A DNA stretch of 64,000 nt from the NCBI GenBank assembly GCA_007644065.1, contig VJWN01000006.1, positions 1,674,001 to 1,738,000 on the forward strand. Direction: 5' to 3'. The stretch comes from Margaritispora aquatica (lineage: Eukaryota; Ascomycota; Leotiomycetes; Helotiales; Discinellaceae). Every line of letters starts with the position of its first letter. Positions within the stretch are counted from its first letter, which is position 1. The notes below the pieces were generated by a model. That model was not told where the DNA came from. It saw nothing but the letters and a program-made list of their open reading frames with translations, and searched no databases. Positions 9,617 through 20,403 of this stretch are shown one piece after another. Made by a program: the position numbers and the translations under genes.

Positions 9617-12190
9617 TCATTTCAATAACTTCCCAACATCATTCAGCATCACGCTTTCCACCCTTCCATTGATACCCACACCGGCGATCCCATTTCGCTG
9701 GACGCCCCAGCCAGCACCCCACCCCGGTAATGCGCCTCCCGCACCAGCCAGGTACAAATCATCTTGATCATCATTTCGCTCCATAGAGAGACTATGCCCA
9801 TGTTTTCGTGTACTTCCGCTCGCCTCGCTGCCACTACCTTGATCTCCTCTCCGCTTGGCCTTCGGTATCAGCTCCGGTGACATCATGATACCGACTCTCT
9901 CGCGCTTGCCTCTGATGCCAGGACTCCTGGGCCCGAGATTCGTGCGCTTCACGAATGTAAATCCTGCTGGCGCACCGCCGCTGAAGGGGTTATTGCGCGC
10001 CCACCATCCGCGCCAGCCGCTGCCGTTGTTGACGCTTGATGACGAAGGTCCGCCGTTGCTGTTGTTAGGCCGGATGCGGGGAGAGTCTATGCTTGCTTCT
10101 CCAGAGAGTTCTTCTAGTGTACGGCCTTTAGTTTCGGGGACGAGGAAGCTAACGAGGAAGCCGCAGAGCATGAAGAGAGAGAAGATTTGCATGAGATGCT
10201 TGAGCCAAGGCGAACATTTAGCACCATGGCAACCGGGCTTGCTGTCTTTGTTTAGGAGAAACTGCGAGAGAACTTGAGCTATTATTGCTCCAACTACAGA
10301 CTTGTTAGTGTTCTATCAGGTTCGGAGGAGGTAGAATAAGGAAGCAGATTTGGGAATGGAGCTTAAGATAAAGTACATACTCTTTCCCATGGCAGCCGAC
10401 AGTCCATGTCCCGTCGAACGATACCGAGTAGGGAAGCATTCTCCCGGGACAATGAATGTCGTAGTATTTGGCCCAAAATTGAAGAAAAATTGGGCGAGAA
10501 TGTAAAGTGCTAGGAGAGCTCCTTTGGATAGGGAATCGTAGGCGAAGCCGAGAATAATGAATATGACAGTAAGAAAAAAGAAGCCGCCAATCTGAATGGG
10601 TTTCCGGCCAAGGGTATCGATTGTTACGACCGAGAGCCAATATCCCGGCATGGATCCGGCACAAACCAAAATGAGGTTTCCAATCGCCGTGTTCCGCAGA
10701 TTTTCGTAAATTGAACTCCCCGCCGAATAACCAATGGCACTGAGAACTTGAGCGTTATTCAAGCTGAGACCATAAAAGGCGAGGTCCAAAAAAAACCATG
10801 CCATCGTCGTGCCGAAGATGATCTTGAAGTTTTCCCATTTCGAGAAGTAGGTGAAGACATCGGGCCATGATGCCTTGGGCGATGAGAGATGTGAGCCCAT
10901 TTTCCGCTTCGTCTTTTCCTGGGAGATAGGATCCACCACACCATCTTTCTGGTTGTTCATGTATGCCTTGATGTCCGCTTGTGCCTTCTCTATGTCGTGC
11001 TTGACATCGAATGTATATCTTGGCGTTTCGGGAATGGTGATGCGGTAATACAAAGCAAAGCATGCTGGAACTGCACCAAATCCAATAACTATCCTCCATG
11101 CTTTGTCGCCTGCGAGTTGACAGGCGGGTCCGCATGAGCTATATGCACCAGTTGTATTATTGAGGAAAGATTCTTTAAAAGATATGGTAGTGATCAAAGC
11201 GACGATAGCAGCGCCTAATTGTCCTGCACCCTGCATCGAGAAAACCGCTGCCATCATTGCACCACGCCATCGCGTAGGAGCAAACCTAGAGTCTAGAGTT
11301 AGACTGAACTTCCTTGTGACGAATTTCCGCCATCTCGCCACGTTTTAACACCAAGCAACTTTTACACGACGACAAGAGGAGGGACAACTTACTCAGAAGT
11401 GATCACTGCTGATAAAGGATAGTCGCCTCCAATACCTATACCCATCACTACTCTCCAGAAGATCAAAAGACCTGTCAGTGTCACAGCACCGCTCGGTGCA
11501 GAGAGTGCTTGCGCCAGTGTCGAGAATACGATAATCGCCAGCTCCACACCATACATTTTCCTTCGGCCCACAACATCAGCCAACCATCCAAAGCCCATCT
11601 GACCAAGTACTGCGCCTCCTGATGTCGAGGCTTTGATTGCCGAGTTCACGGTTGTAGGTAGAATGCCATAGTTTCCGCCGTAGTTTGAATTCGGTATCGG
11701 CGGTCCTTGCCAATACACCATCCCCAAAGTTGAAGTGATAAGATTGATTGCAAAGATATCGTATGAATCTGTGAAGAAACCAATACCTGCAACCACTACT
11801 GCTCTTACATGGTACCTGAGTACTTGGTTAGCTTGGCTCGCTGTGGTGGGGTAGGCCTTAGAAGGTGGGGTCCTAGATCAAGTTTTGGCAAGCCTATAAG
11901 GTTTACGCTAAATTATTACTGAATTGATGAAATGATAGGACTTACCAACCAAACGGAACTTGATCAATCTAGAAAGAGATCATTAGCATTCGTCGCTACA
12001 GCCCTGATGTTCAAGATGCGATGAAGCTCTTCGGTTACATGACCAAACATACCTCTGAGAGTGCCAGCCTCCTCCTTAAATTTGGATCTTGAATATGAGA
12101 ATAGTCGTTATGGAAGTTGTGAAACGCCGCATTCCCTCCATAAGTGCGTGGATATGTTAATGGTACGGCTGGCTCTGGAAGGGGATCCAT
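9617..12190 (-). CDS. Inorganic phosphate:H+ symporter, PHO84-like MFS transporter
   Basis: Five exons: 12190-12053, 11968-11946 (only 23 nt), 11815-11393, 11285-10381 and 10293-9617. They give about 721 residues. The amino end EIDQVPFGWYHVRAVVVAGIGFFTDSYDIFAINL is spread over exons 1-3 and is the classic PHO84 first helix with its acidic DxxD-type motif. GWLADVVGRRKMYG is the MFS loop 2-3 motif. WRVVMGIGIGGDYPLSAVI matches helix 4-5 of phosphate permeases. LDTLGRK-type VTIDTLGRKPIQ follows in the second half. The domain ends near VPETKGRTLEEL as in sugar-porter-type MFS proteins. A Ser/Gly/Asn-rich tail of about 155 residues then follows, which PHO84 homologues normally lack. It acts at the plasma membrane in phosphate uptake. 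The microexon is supported by phase and by restoring the conserved motif. Confidence 0.92.
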
Positions 12191-15100
12191 TGCAGCTGTG
12201 CTGCCTGGCACTGAGTGACAGTATAACAGTCGGCCAGTTTAGGTGAGTAGTCAAAGGTGAGGAGAATTATGACCTCGAAGTATCACGATGGTAGTTTCTA
12301 ACGGTTTTGGCGATATACTTGGCGTAATATGAGAGATGCGATGCCTTCTTGAAGTTGTTGCTGGTTGGCGGTGTGAAGTGAAATGAAAGAGCTTCTGATG
12401 CCGCTGTTCGTACCACGTTTGACAGCGGCTGAGTCAACCTGGTTAAAATGCCTCTGGTGATGCAATGCAGTCTTGATTCTTTTAGGAAGCGATTCGTGCA
12501 ATTGAATGGATAATGTTATCAATGAAAGTTCAAGGTGTTCAGCACGGAATTTGACAGCGTTTGGTGAGGTGATGTGATGGTGGTTGACGTCGACGTTGAT
12601 TAGATTTGATTAGAGGTCGGACAGCGGAGGATAGCTAGGTATGTATGGAAATCCACAACCCCCAGCCCAGACGCACTAACAAACAATGCTTGCTGCCAGA
12701 ATCCGAACCCACCTGCACAGAGTGACTTGCAAAAGTTCCATTATCCACCCACACACCCCACCCCCAAGATCCCGTCACCGTCAAGGCCTGACCCCTGATC
12801 AGTATTTTGGTGTGGCGTCGTGGGCGTGCACGGGCGAACTAAGGTAGGTTTTCCAAGCTGCTGGAGGTTTCAAATAATTTTGAAATCCTTCAAGTACACA
12901 GACAGATCTGGTTCCCTTATACTGTTCTCAAAATCAACGTCACCTCTGTAACAGTATTGAGAAAAGGCTGAACGAAGTCTGTCAGTGCTTCGTGTTTAGA
13001 TGTGAAGCTTGGATCCGATCTTTTCCGTGTACTGAACGCAAGTATGGAAGAAACAAAGTACTCCGTACTGTTTGGGAACTCTCATCATAACCTCAAACTT
13101 CATGTTTGACGGAGAGAGATCCCCAAAAAGAATTCTTCTCGACTTGGTCCCACTCAGCCGTGTCTTTGGTGGGGTGAAGCAATAGAGCAACAGGAAAGCA
13201 GGTCGATGTCTGGACTTCTATTGGTGTATTGCGTGAAAGAGGATAGTCGAGTGCTATCCGTCCTGCTGGTACCAAGAAGTCCCCAAGAGTTCAAACGGCA
13301 TGTATCCCAAGCCATTCACGTAGCCAAGCAGAGCCTTCGAATTTCACGATATATTTGATGCCATGGCAAGCTCTAAAGACCGGTATCCACTTGTCGCTGC
13401 ACTGAACCTGTCAGTGATGATGGATCGGCCACGAGGGGTTTCCTGCCCCTCCTATCCGTCATCCATGTCTCTGGGAACGATGGAAAAGACCCAAAAGAAC
13501 GTGCGTGTGGGAGTGCAATGTGGGCTCGACAGGGCTCAAAAATTCCCTAATTATCTGGAACTGGCCTGACCATGAACGTGATGCTTTGAAGATCCAAGAA
13601 AAGATACAAGCTGCCCATAATTAATTGCTTTGCAAGGCGGGTTTTTCCAGCTCACAGTTTTCATAACCAAATCATCAATGGCACCGATGGGCTGTGATTC
13701 CAGAGCCAAGAAAGGAAGAATAGGATACACTAGAACTGCTGGAACAGGCTGGATAATTTGCACTTTCGTTCATTTGTTGGTCTTGGCCTGTTACTTTCGT
13801 CGGTCCGTTCAACGTTGAAGCTTTCAACACGTGGGTCATCCCGTGCTTCTGATGGGCTGGAGAAGTAGCCGCATAAGGCGTCCTCGCTTCACCCCAACCC
13901 TCTGTGCATGAATCCTGGGGGGAATTTGGAAGCCCTTGACCTTGACGGGGCTTGCCTGGCCGAAATAAGAATGGTGCACATGCATTCTCCAGACACAATC
14001 GGGAGGTCGGCCAATAATGCCTCCGTACAGTCACTGGACTGGAATTGCATCAAGAGAAACGACTTGAATGACATTGACAGAAAGGAGGTCCTGTCTCCTG
14101 GGTAGTTTTGCTGGGTACGGAAGCGAGTACGCTTCTGGAGTCTGATGCATGGTCACCATGGTAATTGTTGAAGATTCCCAGTCCTGGTCGACAGGAATAG
14201 CATCCTGTTCAGCCCCGCCCGCTCAGGAACCCGAGATAGTAGTCGGTAGCGAATATTCATCCAATACTTCCACCTTACTGTTGCTCATAACAGAGCTTGT
14301 AAGAGGGGCAGAAACGTGCTCGTGCAACTGAAGTTGAAGCAGTACAGTACGATAACCAAAACGTGGACAATTGACCTGGTCCCAGTGAGTGGTGAGGTAC
14401 GGAGGTACCTCATCTTACCTTTCCTTCTTGGAATACAAACCCCGCCATCCCCCACGACACGGTCGCATAGCGCGTTGAATTAAGTAAGCTGTCTCAGACT
14501 GAGAGAAATGTTAGACCTTATATCATGCGGACGGGACGGACGGGAGAAGTTGAGGAGAAAAGTCGCAAAAAGTGCGAGGACGTGCCGAAGTGCGAGACAT
14601 GACTTTGAGATGTATGACGAGAGAGGGAAGTTGGGATGGTGGCGGTGGTGGTGATGGTGGTGGTAGTGGTAGTGGTAGGAACGAGTCCTCTTATTGGATT
14701 GAAAGGTACGAAATATGGTATGGATGTGCAATATTGTATTGCAGGGAATGACCATGAATATGTCCGGAGGTACAAGTATGGTTCGCAGATGGAATTCGAG
14801 AATGTCCTGTATTGATGATTGGAGATACCTTTATCCCAACTGAGGGTCAAAAGTTGAAGAGCAGAGAAGCATGACAAGGTCCGGAACGGATAAGTATCAC
14901 GGCTATCAGTCCCGAAAGACTGGTCTCGCTCCGGGCCGATATTGGCGACCGGATGTATTTTTATCCGAACGAAACCGGTAAAGGTCGAATTTAGAGCTAG
15001 AGAGCTACAGGATAGAGCTATCTTACCTCAAGGTACCTTGAAATACCTTGAAGTCGAGCTCGGACTTGTATAAAGGGACCGATATCTTGAACCTCAATGC

Positions 15101-15349
15101 ACGATGTGCGATACATGATACACAACCCAGTTTTGGAAATATGGAATATGGAATCCTTCAGATGAACATCAACATCAACATCAACACCAACACCATCAAC
15201 TACGACCTCGATCCTAGTCCTGTGTCTGTGCCAGACCTCACCCTCGTAAGATTAATCACCTTACACCTATCCAACTAGTTATCATCTAGATGTCAGTCAT
15301 ACTCTAGAAATCAACTTGCATCCTCCACCATTACCCACCAAATAACGCC
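12191..15349. other. Long divergent intergenic region (3.2 kb)
   Basis: Separates the phosphate transporter (leftward) from the protein at 15350 (rightward). Short open frames occur on both strands but none shows domain, splice or codon evidence. It contains GGT-rich low complexity at about 14637-14680, an AACATC/AACACC repeat at about 15165-15200, and several AGGTACCT/CTTACCT words near 14395-14420 and 15020-15050. It may hold long 5' leaders or non-coding transcripts; none can be shown. Confidence 0.5.
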
Positions 15350-16492
15350 ATGACGACCAGTACTTTCCGTGCTATCACCTTCGGCATCACCCATTTGCTT
15401 CTTCTCCCCTCACTACTTTCCCCCATCTTCCTCCCCCACGTCGACGCTTACCGACAACGTGCTCCCGATACCCATCGAGGCGTGAAGTGGCTGCAGGAGG
15501 AGACTCAGGTACTGGTACGCCTCGATACACCTGATCTGCTCCTGTGGAATCCACAGGATCTACAGAGACGAATCGGAGAGAAAGCTCCCACCGCGTTTAT
15601 CTTCAACTTCACTCTACAGGATCGCAAGGTGCTGCTCTTGAACAATGTACCAATATTACCCCTGAGAGATGCTTCGGTGCCGTCGATATACCAAGCGCCC
15701 CAGACGAGCATTACTCTGAACCAATTTGAACATGGCGTTCTGCCAGACTTTGCAGAGTCTCCCACCTTCGAGCTCGACTACTCCCGTGCGGTACATCCCG
15801 GTGAACATCCTGATTCACGATACAATGTCTATGATCCGGTACTCGAATTCGATCTGCTGGGAGCTGGTATTCCTGGATTCAATACCCTGCTAACAAACGG
15901 CAAGCAGCGTATCATTCGCATCGACTTGGCAGAACTTGAGCCGTATCAGAAGTACCCATATGATAAGCCTATCTCGCAGAGAAACTACAAGATCACAGAT
16001 GTGGTGCTACAAGATCGGTTTCCTTACAATACCTTCGTGAAGCCGGAGGACCTGCAGCCATGCACGCTATGGTTTTGGCGATGTGCGGACATTGATGAGT
16101 ATCCTTGGTATCGATACATATACCGGGAGGCATTTGATGAATTTGGAAAGATCGGATCATTAAGACATGCTCTTCTCCAGAAGTTTGGCATGTTCTCCCA
16201 GAAGCTTGGTGTACGACAAGCAAGCTTTCTGGTTGCTGTTATGATTTTCGCTTTATTTGCATTACCCGTGTACGGAATCATTGGGATGTTCCGTCGCATC
16301 AAAGCCCATTTTGAACCATACGGTGAGCAGAACGAACGGTATGAGATGCTGCTTCAAGTGGCGGACGAGGAGGAGTTTCAAGATGAGGATGTTGAAAGTG
16401 TGTTGGTGGCCATGCAGGATCAACGCCCACAATCAGTGGGAATTGAGACTCAAGGATCAAAACCATTGCCTCCTCTCCCCATCGAATCATAG
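15350..16492 (+). CDS. Uncharacterised fungal type I membrane protein with signal peptide
   Basis: Single exon, 380 residues. The first 30-odd residues form a signal peptide (a run of Leu/Ile/Pro ending near HVDAY). The lumenal or extracellular part (about 35-290) is rich in Leu, Pro and aromatic residues and has one CTLWFWRC cysteine pair. A single hydrophobic helix, ASFLVAVMIFALFALPVYGIIG, lies near 295-316, followed by an acidic cytosolic tail ending in a Pro-rich PLPPLP. I do not recognise a named domain. The layout suggests a surface or secretory-pathway membrane protein conserved in filamentous fungi. The ATG is in good context (CGCCATGAC) just after the upstream stop. Confidence 0.7.
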   Translation: MTTSTFRAITFGITHLLLLPSLLSPIFLPHVDAYRQRAPDTHRGVKWLQEETQVLVRLDTPDLLLWNPQDLQRRIGEKAPTAFIFNFTLQDRKVLLLNNVPILPLRDASVPSIYQAPQTSITLNQFEHGVLPDFAESPTFELDYSRAVHPGEHPDSRYNVYDPVLEFDLLGAGIPGFNTLLTNGKQRIIRIDLAELEPYQKYPYDKPISQRNYKITDVVLQDRFPYNTFVKPEDLQPCTLWFWRCADIDEYPWYRYIYREAFDEFGKIGSLRHALLQKFGMFSQKLGVRQASFLVAVMIFALFALPVYGIIGMFRRIKAHFEPYGEQNERYEMLLQVADEEEFQDEDVESVLVAMQDQRPQSVGIETQGSKPLPPLPIES

Positions 16493-17100
16493 GATCCCAT
16501 TGCGACAAGCCTACCAAACTTATCTCGAGCCAAGTAAATACCAATGTTGTCCATTCTACAAGTAGACAGGGCACCCTTTCTTTCTGTACCCCTTTGGCAG
16601 TCTGTTTCAGATGACATACACTTCACCATCTAGTGCAAAAACTACGCCATTTCAACCATGCTTCATTTTTGCGCTCCTACGCACCTTGTTGGTTTATAAT
16701 AGACATATTTGGAGAGGCAAATGTTTGTCCAGTCGGTGTGAAGGTCATCATGACTTCCAATTTGGGTCAAGATCATTTGGTCCTATTCCTTGGCAATTCG
16801 CAACTCTAACGTTGAACCATTTCGTTAGTATTGCAATGCCCGCGTTTATGCGATCCTTTGATCTTGAACCTGAAAAGTGCTTGTGTTGTTGTATGGGAGG
16901 AGTCGATAGATAAGGCAAGTGTACTTGGCACTCGTCAGGTCGACGCAAAACATGCATAGACTGAATTAACTTCACTATAATTCGAGTTCAAGAGTAGGCT
17001 TGGTATCCAGGAAGATTCCTTGCTCAGCAACATAGCCAATGTACATGACTTCTCAGGAAGCTGCTTACAATATCGACTGTTTTATTCATTGTTGCCCACC
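16493..17100. other. Intergenic, convergent 3' flanks
   Basis: Between two convergent genes. AT-rich, with no exon or repeat of note. Confidence 0.6.
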
Positions 17101-18799
17101 TCAAACCACCAGTTTCGTCTTGACCCAGTTCTCATCACGGGCCTCGAAACAACAATCAAATCGATCTGGGAGTGCAACTAGACTCCGATATTCTGCAGAA
17201 AATCCAAGCATGTCTGAATTTGGCTTCCTCGCGCCTGGGTCTGATGATTCCTTGATCTTGAATGCCAGGACGATTCTTGCGAGTAACGCACTGTAGACAT
17301 CAGCGTGGCAATTATAACGATATCAACAAACCAACTTACTAAATAATTCGATTGCTCAGTGCCGCAGCAGGGCAAATTCTGCTTCCAGCTCCAAACGTTA
17401 AATGTGGTAAGCTAGTGGTATTGCTCAGGAACCTTGTTGGCTTGAATTCCATCGCATCTTCACCATACCATGCAATATCATGGTTCGCTTGCTGAGCATT
17501 CATGATCATTGTTGTCCCGGTTGGAATCACAGTGCCCATGTATGCAATATCCGCCACTGTAGTCCTCGGCACTGCGAATGGGGTAGTTGTCCAGAACCTT
17601 AGTGTCTCTTTGTAGAGACTTACCAAAAGCTCAACGCTCTCTTCTCGAAATGCCATATCCCATGCCCGATCTCTATCCCCGCCATAAACAGCCAGAATTG
17701 CCTCGTACAATTCAGTCTGGAATTCTTGTCCATCTGGAGAAGACATCCAGCCAATTGCAACATAAACACTGCTTGCTGTCGAATCAGGTGCAGCTTGCAA
17801 CAACGCCTTACAAGTTCCATGAATCTCGCCCTCCGACAAATTATCCTTCACCAGGCCATTCACAATACAATCTACCTTCTCGCCCTTTGCAATTCTCTCC
17901 TTCAGCGCCCCATACACCACATCCAGATACTTCTGTCTCCTCTTCTCCGCAGCTGCAACCTCGTTCCCTGCCGCAAAACTTGGAATCAGAAACCTCAAAA
18001 TCGGCACATAATCCCTCAACCTCTGCGTCGACGCACGATACGCTGAGATAGTATTAATACTCTCGATCAGTCCATCCGTAAACGCATCATCCACGCCTGT
18101 CGAAACAGTCCCATACGTCAACGACATCACGAGATCAAACACAATGCCCCTCAAATACAAGTACACATCAACATGTCTTCCCTCACTTGCCAGCAACTCC
18201 CTCGTCAATACCACACTACTCGGCTCAAGCAAGTGGTAATAACTTCCCCAAAGAGGCTTCCCCAACGCGCGCATCGCAGCCTTACGACATCGCCTTATCG
18301 GCTCCGTCATGTTTGCGCCGCTTAAATCATACTCCAGCAACTCCGCGAATCCGTGCTGCTGTGGCTTGTTGATCAAGTCCTGCGAGTGCCCGATCCACAG
18401 ATCTTTGATCACTGCGAATGTGTTGGCGATGATGGCGCGCTCGGAGCCGAGGCGGAGCTGGAAAATGGGTGAGTTGACGGCGGTGGACCATTGACTGTAG
18501 ATTGTAGAATCGTTTTGCGAGAGTCGACCACCGAGCGAGAGGAGGTGTCCGACGAATGGAAGGGAGGATGGCGCCGTGGGGATGGATGGGATGGAGGGGA
18601 CTTGGGTTTGGGTTGCTGATTTCTGGGGTGGTTGTTAATATTAGATTCGGATGAGGGTTCATGGGGAGATCCTTACGTATAATGCCCAGATGAGGACAAG
18701 TGCGATGAATCCAACAGTCGCTGGCGACATTAACGAGATACTCGACTTACGGCTGAGATCGAGGATCGATTCGAGGGAAAAAGAGGTCGTGGAAGCCAT
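17101..18799 (-). CDS. Cytochrome P450, CYP504 (phenylacetate hydroxylase)-like
   Basis: Exons 18799-18677, 18622-17340 and 17290-17101 give 531 residues. The amino end has a membrane anchor, SPATVGFIALVLIWALY, interrupted by intron 1. The haem-binding loop is LTFGAGSRICPA with Cys458. The ExxR helix motif is KETLRF, and TTTPFAVPRTT is the proline-rich region after it. The I-helix reads QAAPDSTASSVY rather than the common AGxDT. That region, with MNAQQANHD and the LPHLTFGAGSRICPA core, resembles fungal CYP504 enzymes that hydroxylate phenylacetate or its 3-hydroxy derivative before ring cleavage through homogentisate. No homogentisate pathway gene adjoins it, so the substrate is only suggested. 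It should be an ER membrane protein needing the general P450 reductase. Confidence 0.88.
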
Positions 18800-20403
18800 G
18801 GTGCTCGATCATTCCAATTCTACCGAGCCTGAGGAAGTCTACGATTCGTATCAAGCGGCGATTCCTCAGCTCTAAGAGAGTATGATTTCGAGCGAATGAA
18901 CTAGGTATTAAGTACAGTGGCCATTGTAATAATTCTGGATTTGAGCAAGTGCTCGTTCTCTCAATAGTGGGGTTAGATACATGTGGATGGGGTTGGCCGA
19001 TCATATCATATCATGGGGAAGTGATTACAACTGATGAAATGCGATAAGAGAGGCTCGGCAAGATGCATATCTTCCTTCAAGTTGATCAGAAGGTGTGGGG
19101 AGAGGCGGATGGAGATCCGATGCCAATTCGGTATTTCGGAGGCCTTGCCGCTCACGCTTCCGAGTGTGATGACTGAGATGACAGTGGGTTCGGTTTTCTT
19201 ACTTAGGGAGTTATGATGTTTGATTCAGTGCTCTTTTTTTCTCTCTCGGGTTTGATTGTCGTTCCATCTCCCTTTGGTGGAAGAGCTGTGGCAGTTTTTT
19301 TTAATTTTATTTTAGTCGTCGTGATGTTTCTGGTCTCGTTTATTGGAGCTGATGTTGGGTTTTTGGAACGGTGTAGAGTTAATGGGGGTAGATTGAATTG
19401 GGTGAGATGAGACAGGATATGCGAAATAGAAGTGCAAAATCTTGAAATCGGATGTGAGAAGTCGTCTCTGGATGATTGGTACTCACTCATCGGCAGTGCG
19501 AAGTACTTCCTACCCTTTGCACTATATGTTTCATATTTGACCCAAGTTATTTCAAGAATGGGGGTGTCTCTGAGTAATCGATTGTCGTCGTGGTGTGGAT
19601 AGGGGCTCGCTAAATATCTTAGTCTTTCGCTTTGTCCTTAGCTACAACTATAGAAATATGTTTTGACTGTAGGTGGGCGATAGGTAAGACTTACTTTCAC
19701 GGTTCATGGTGGGATGGTTCATGGTGGGATGGTGGATAACGGAAATTGAAGTGAGTGAAAACTAATTCTTGCAAATACAAACCAAAGCTATACTCAGGGT
19801 TTCTTTCAGCATCTCTCCTTTCCATCTTGATTCAAGATTTCTCTTCTACTTTAATGTATAACAATCAGTTGACAGCAAGCTCGATGACCATACCCTTCTG
19901 TCTAGATAGATCTCGTTTTTCCAATTATGCCCTTCACAATCTGATCTCCATGCAACCGCGAGTACCAACATGCAATGCTTACGTCTTGGGATTATGTCGT
20001 GGAACGTTCACAGATCTCATGCAGATTCCTCGGTAGATCAAGGCATGTTAGTTACACAATATACTCTATTACAGTTTGGTATGAGAAATATAGTTGCGGG
20101 GTTGGAAAAAGGTAATGCGGCTTCCAGGTTTTGTATGCTGTGTCAGGTAGTGGGATTGTCGAATAATGTGGCGAGACTGATCAGCTCGTGAGTCCAATTT
20201 TTTGTCGCTTCCATTGATTTAAGGAGCGGATCCACTTTCTTGATTACCTTCTTTTCTATATGTTTACTCTGGCGAGTTTTGAGCCCTCGATTTGTTACAT
20301 TGACTACAAGTCTTGCTATTCAACCTAATATCCCATCATCACATTTTTAATTTCAATTCCAATTCTAATTTCCATCCCAGTCATAGAAATGCAATGAGAC
20401 AAA
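18800..20403. other. Divergent intergenic region (1.6 kb)
   Basis: Promoter space of the P450 (leftward) and the quinoprotein (rightward). A 15-bp tandem duplication GGTTCATGGTGGGAT lies at 19701-19730. A pyrimidine/T-rich stretch is at about 19230-19320. No supported exon. Confidence 0.6.
19701..19730. repeat. 15-bp tandem duplication
   Basis: Two adjoining perfect copies of GGTTCATGGTGGGAT. Confidence 0.9.

Noticed and set aside
12694..12725. tRNA B-box-like GGTTCGGATTC on the minus strand
   Set aside because: No T-stem, anticodon arm or acceptor stem can be paired around it.
13828..13835. CACGTGGG, a Pho4/NUC-1-type site, in the region upstream of the phosphate transporter
   Set aside because: It lies 1.6 kb from the start codon, and CACGTG occurs at several unrelated places in the window (for example near 31814, 36413, 37619, 45316), so one copy is not evidence.
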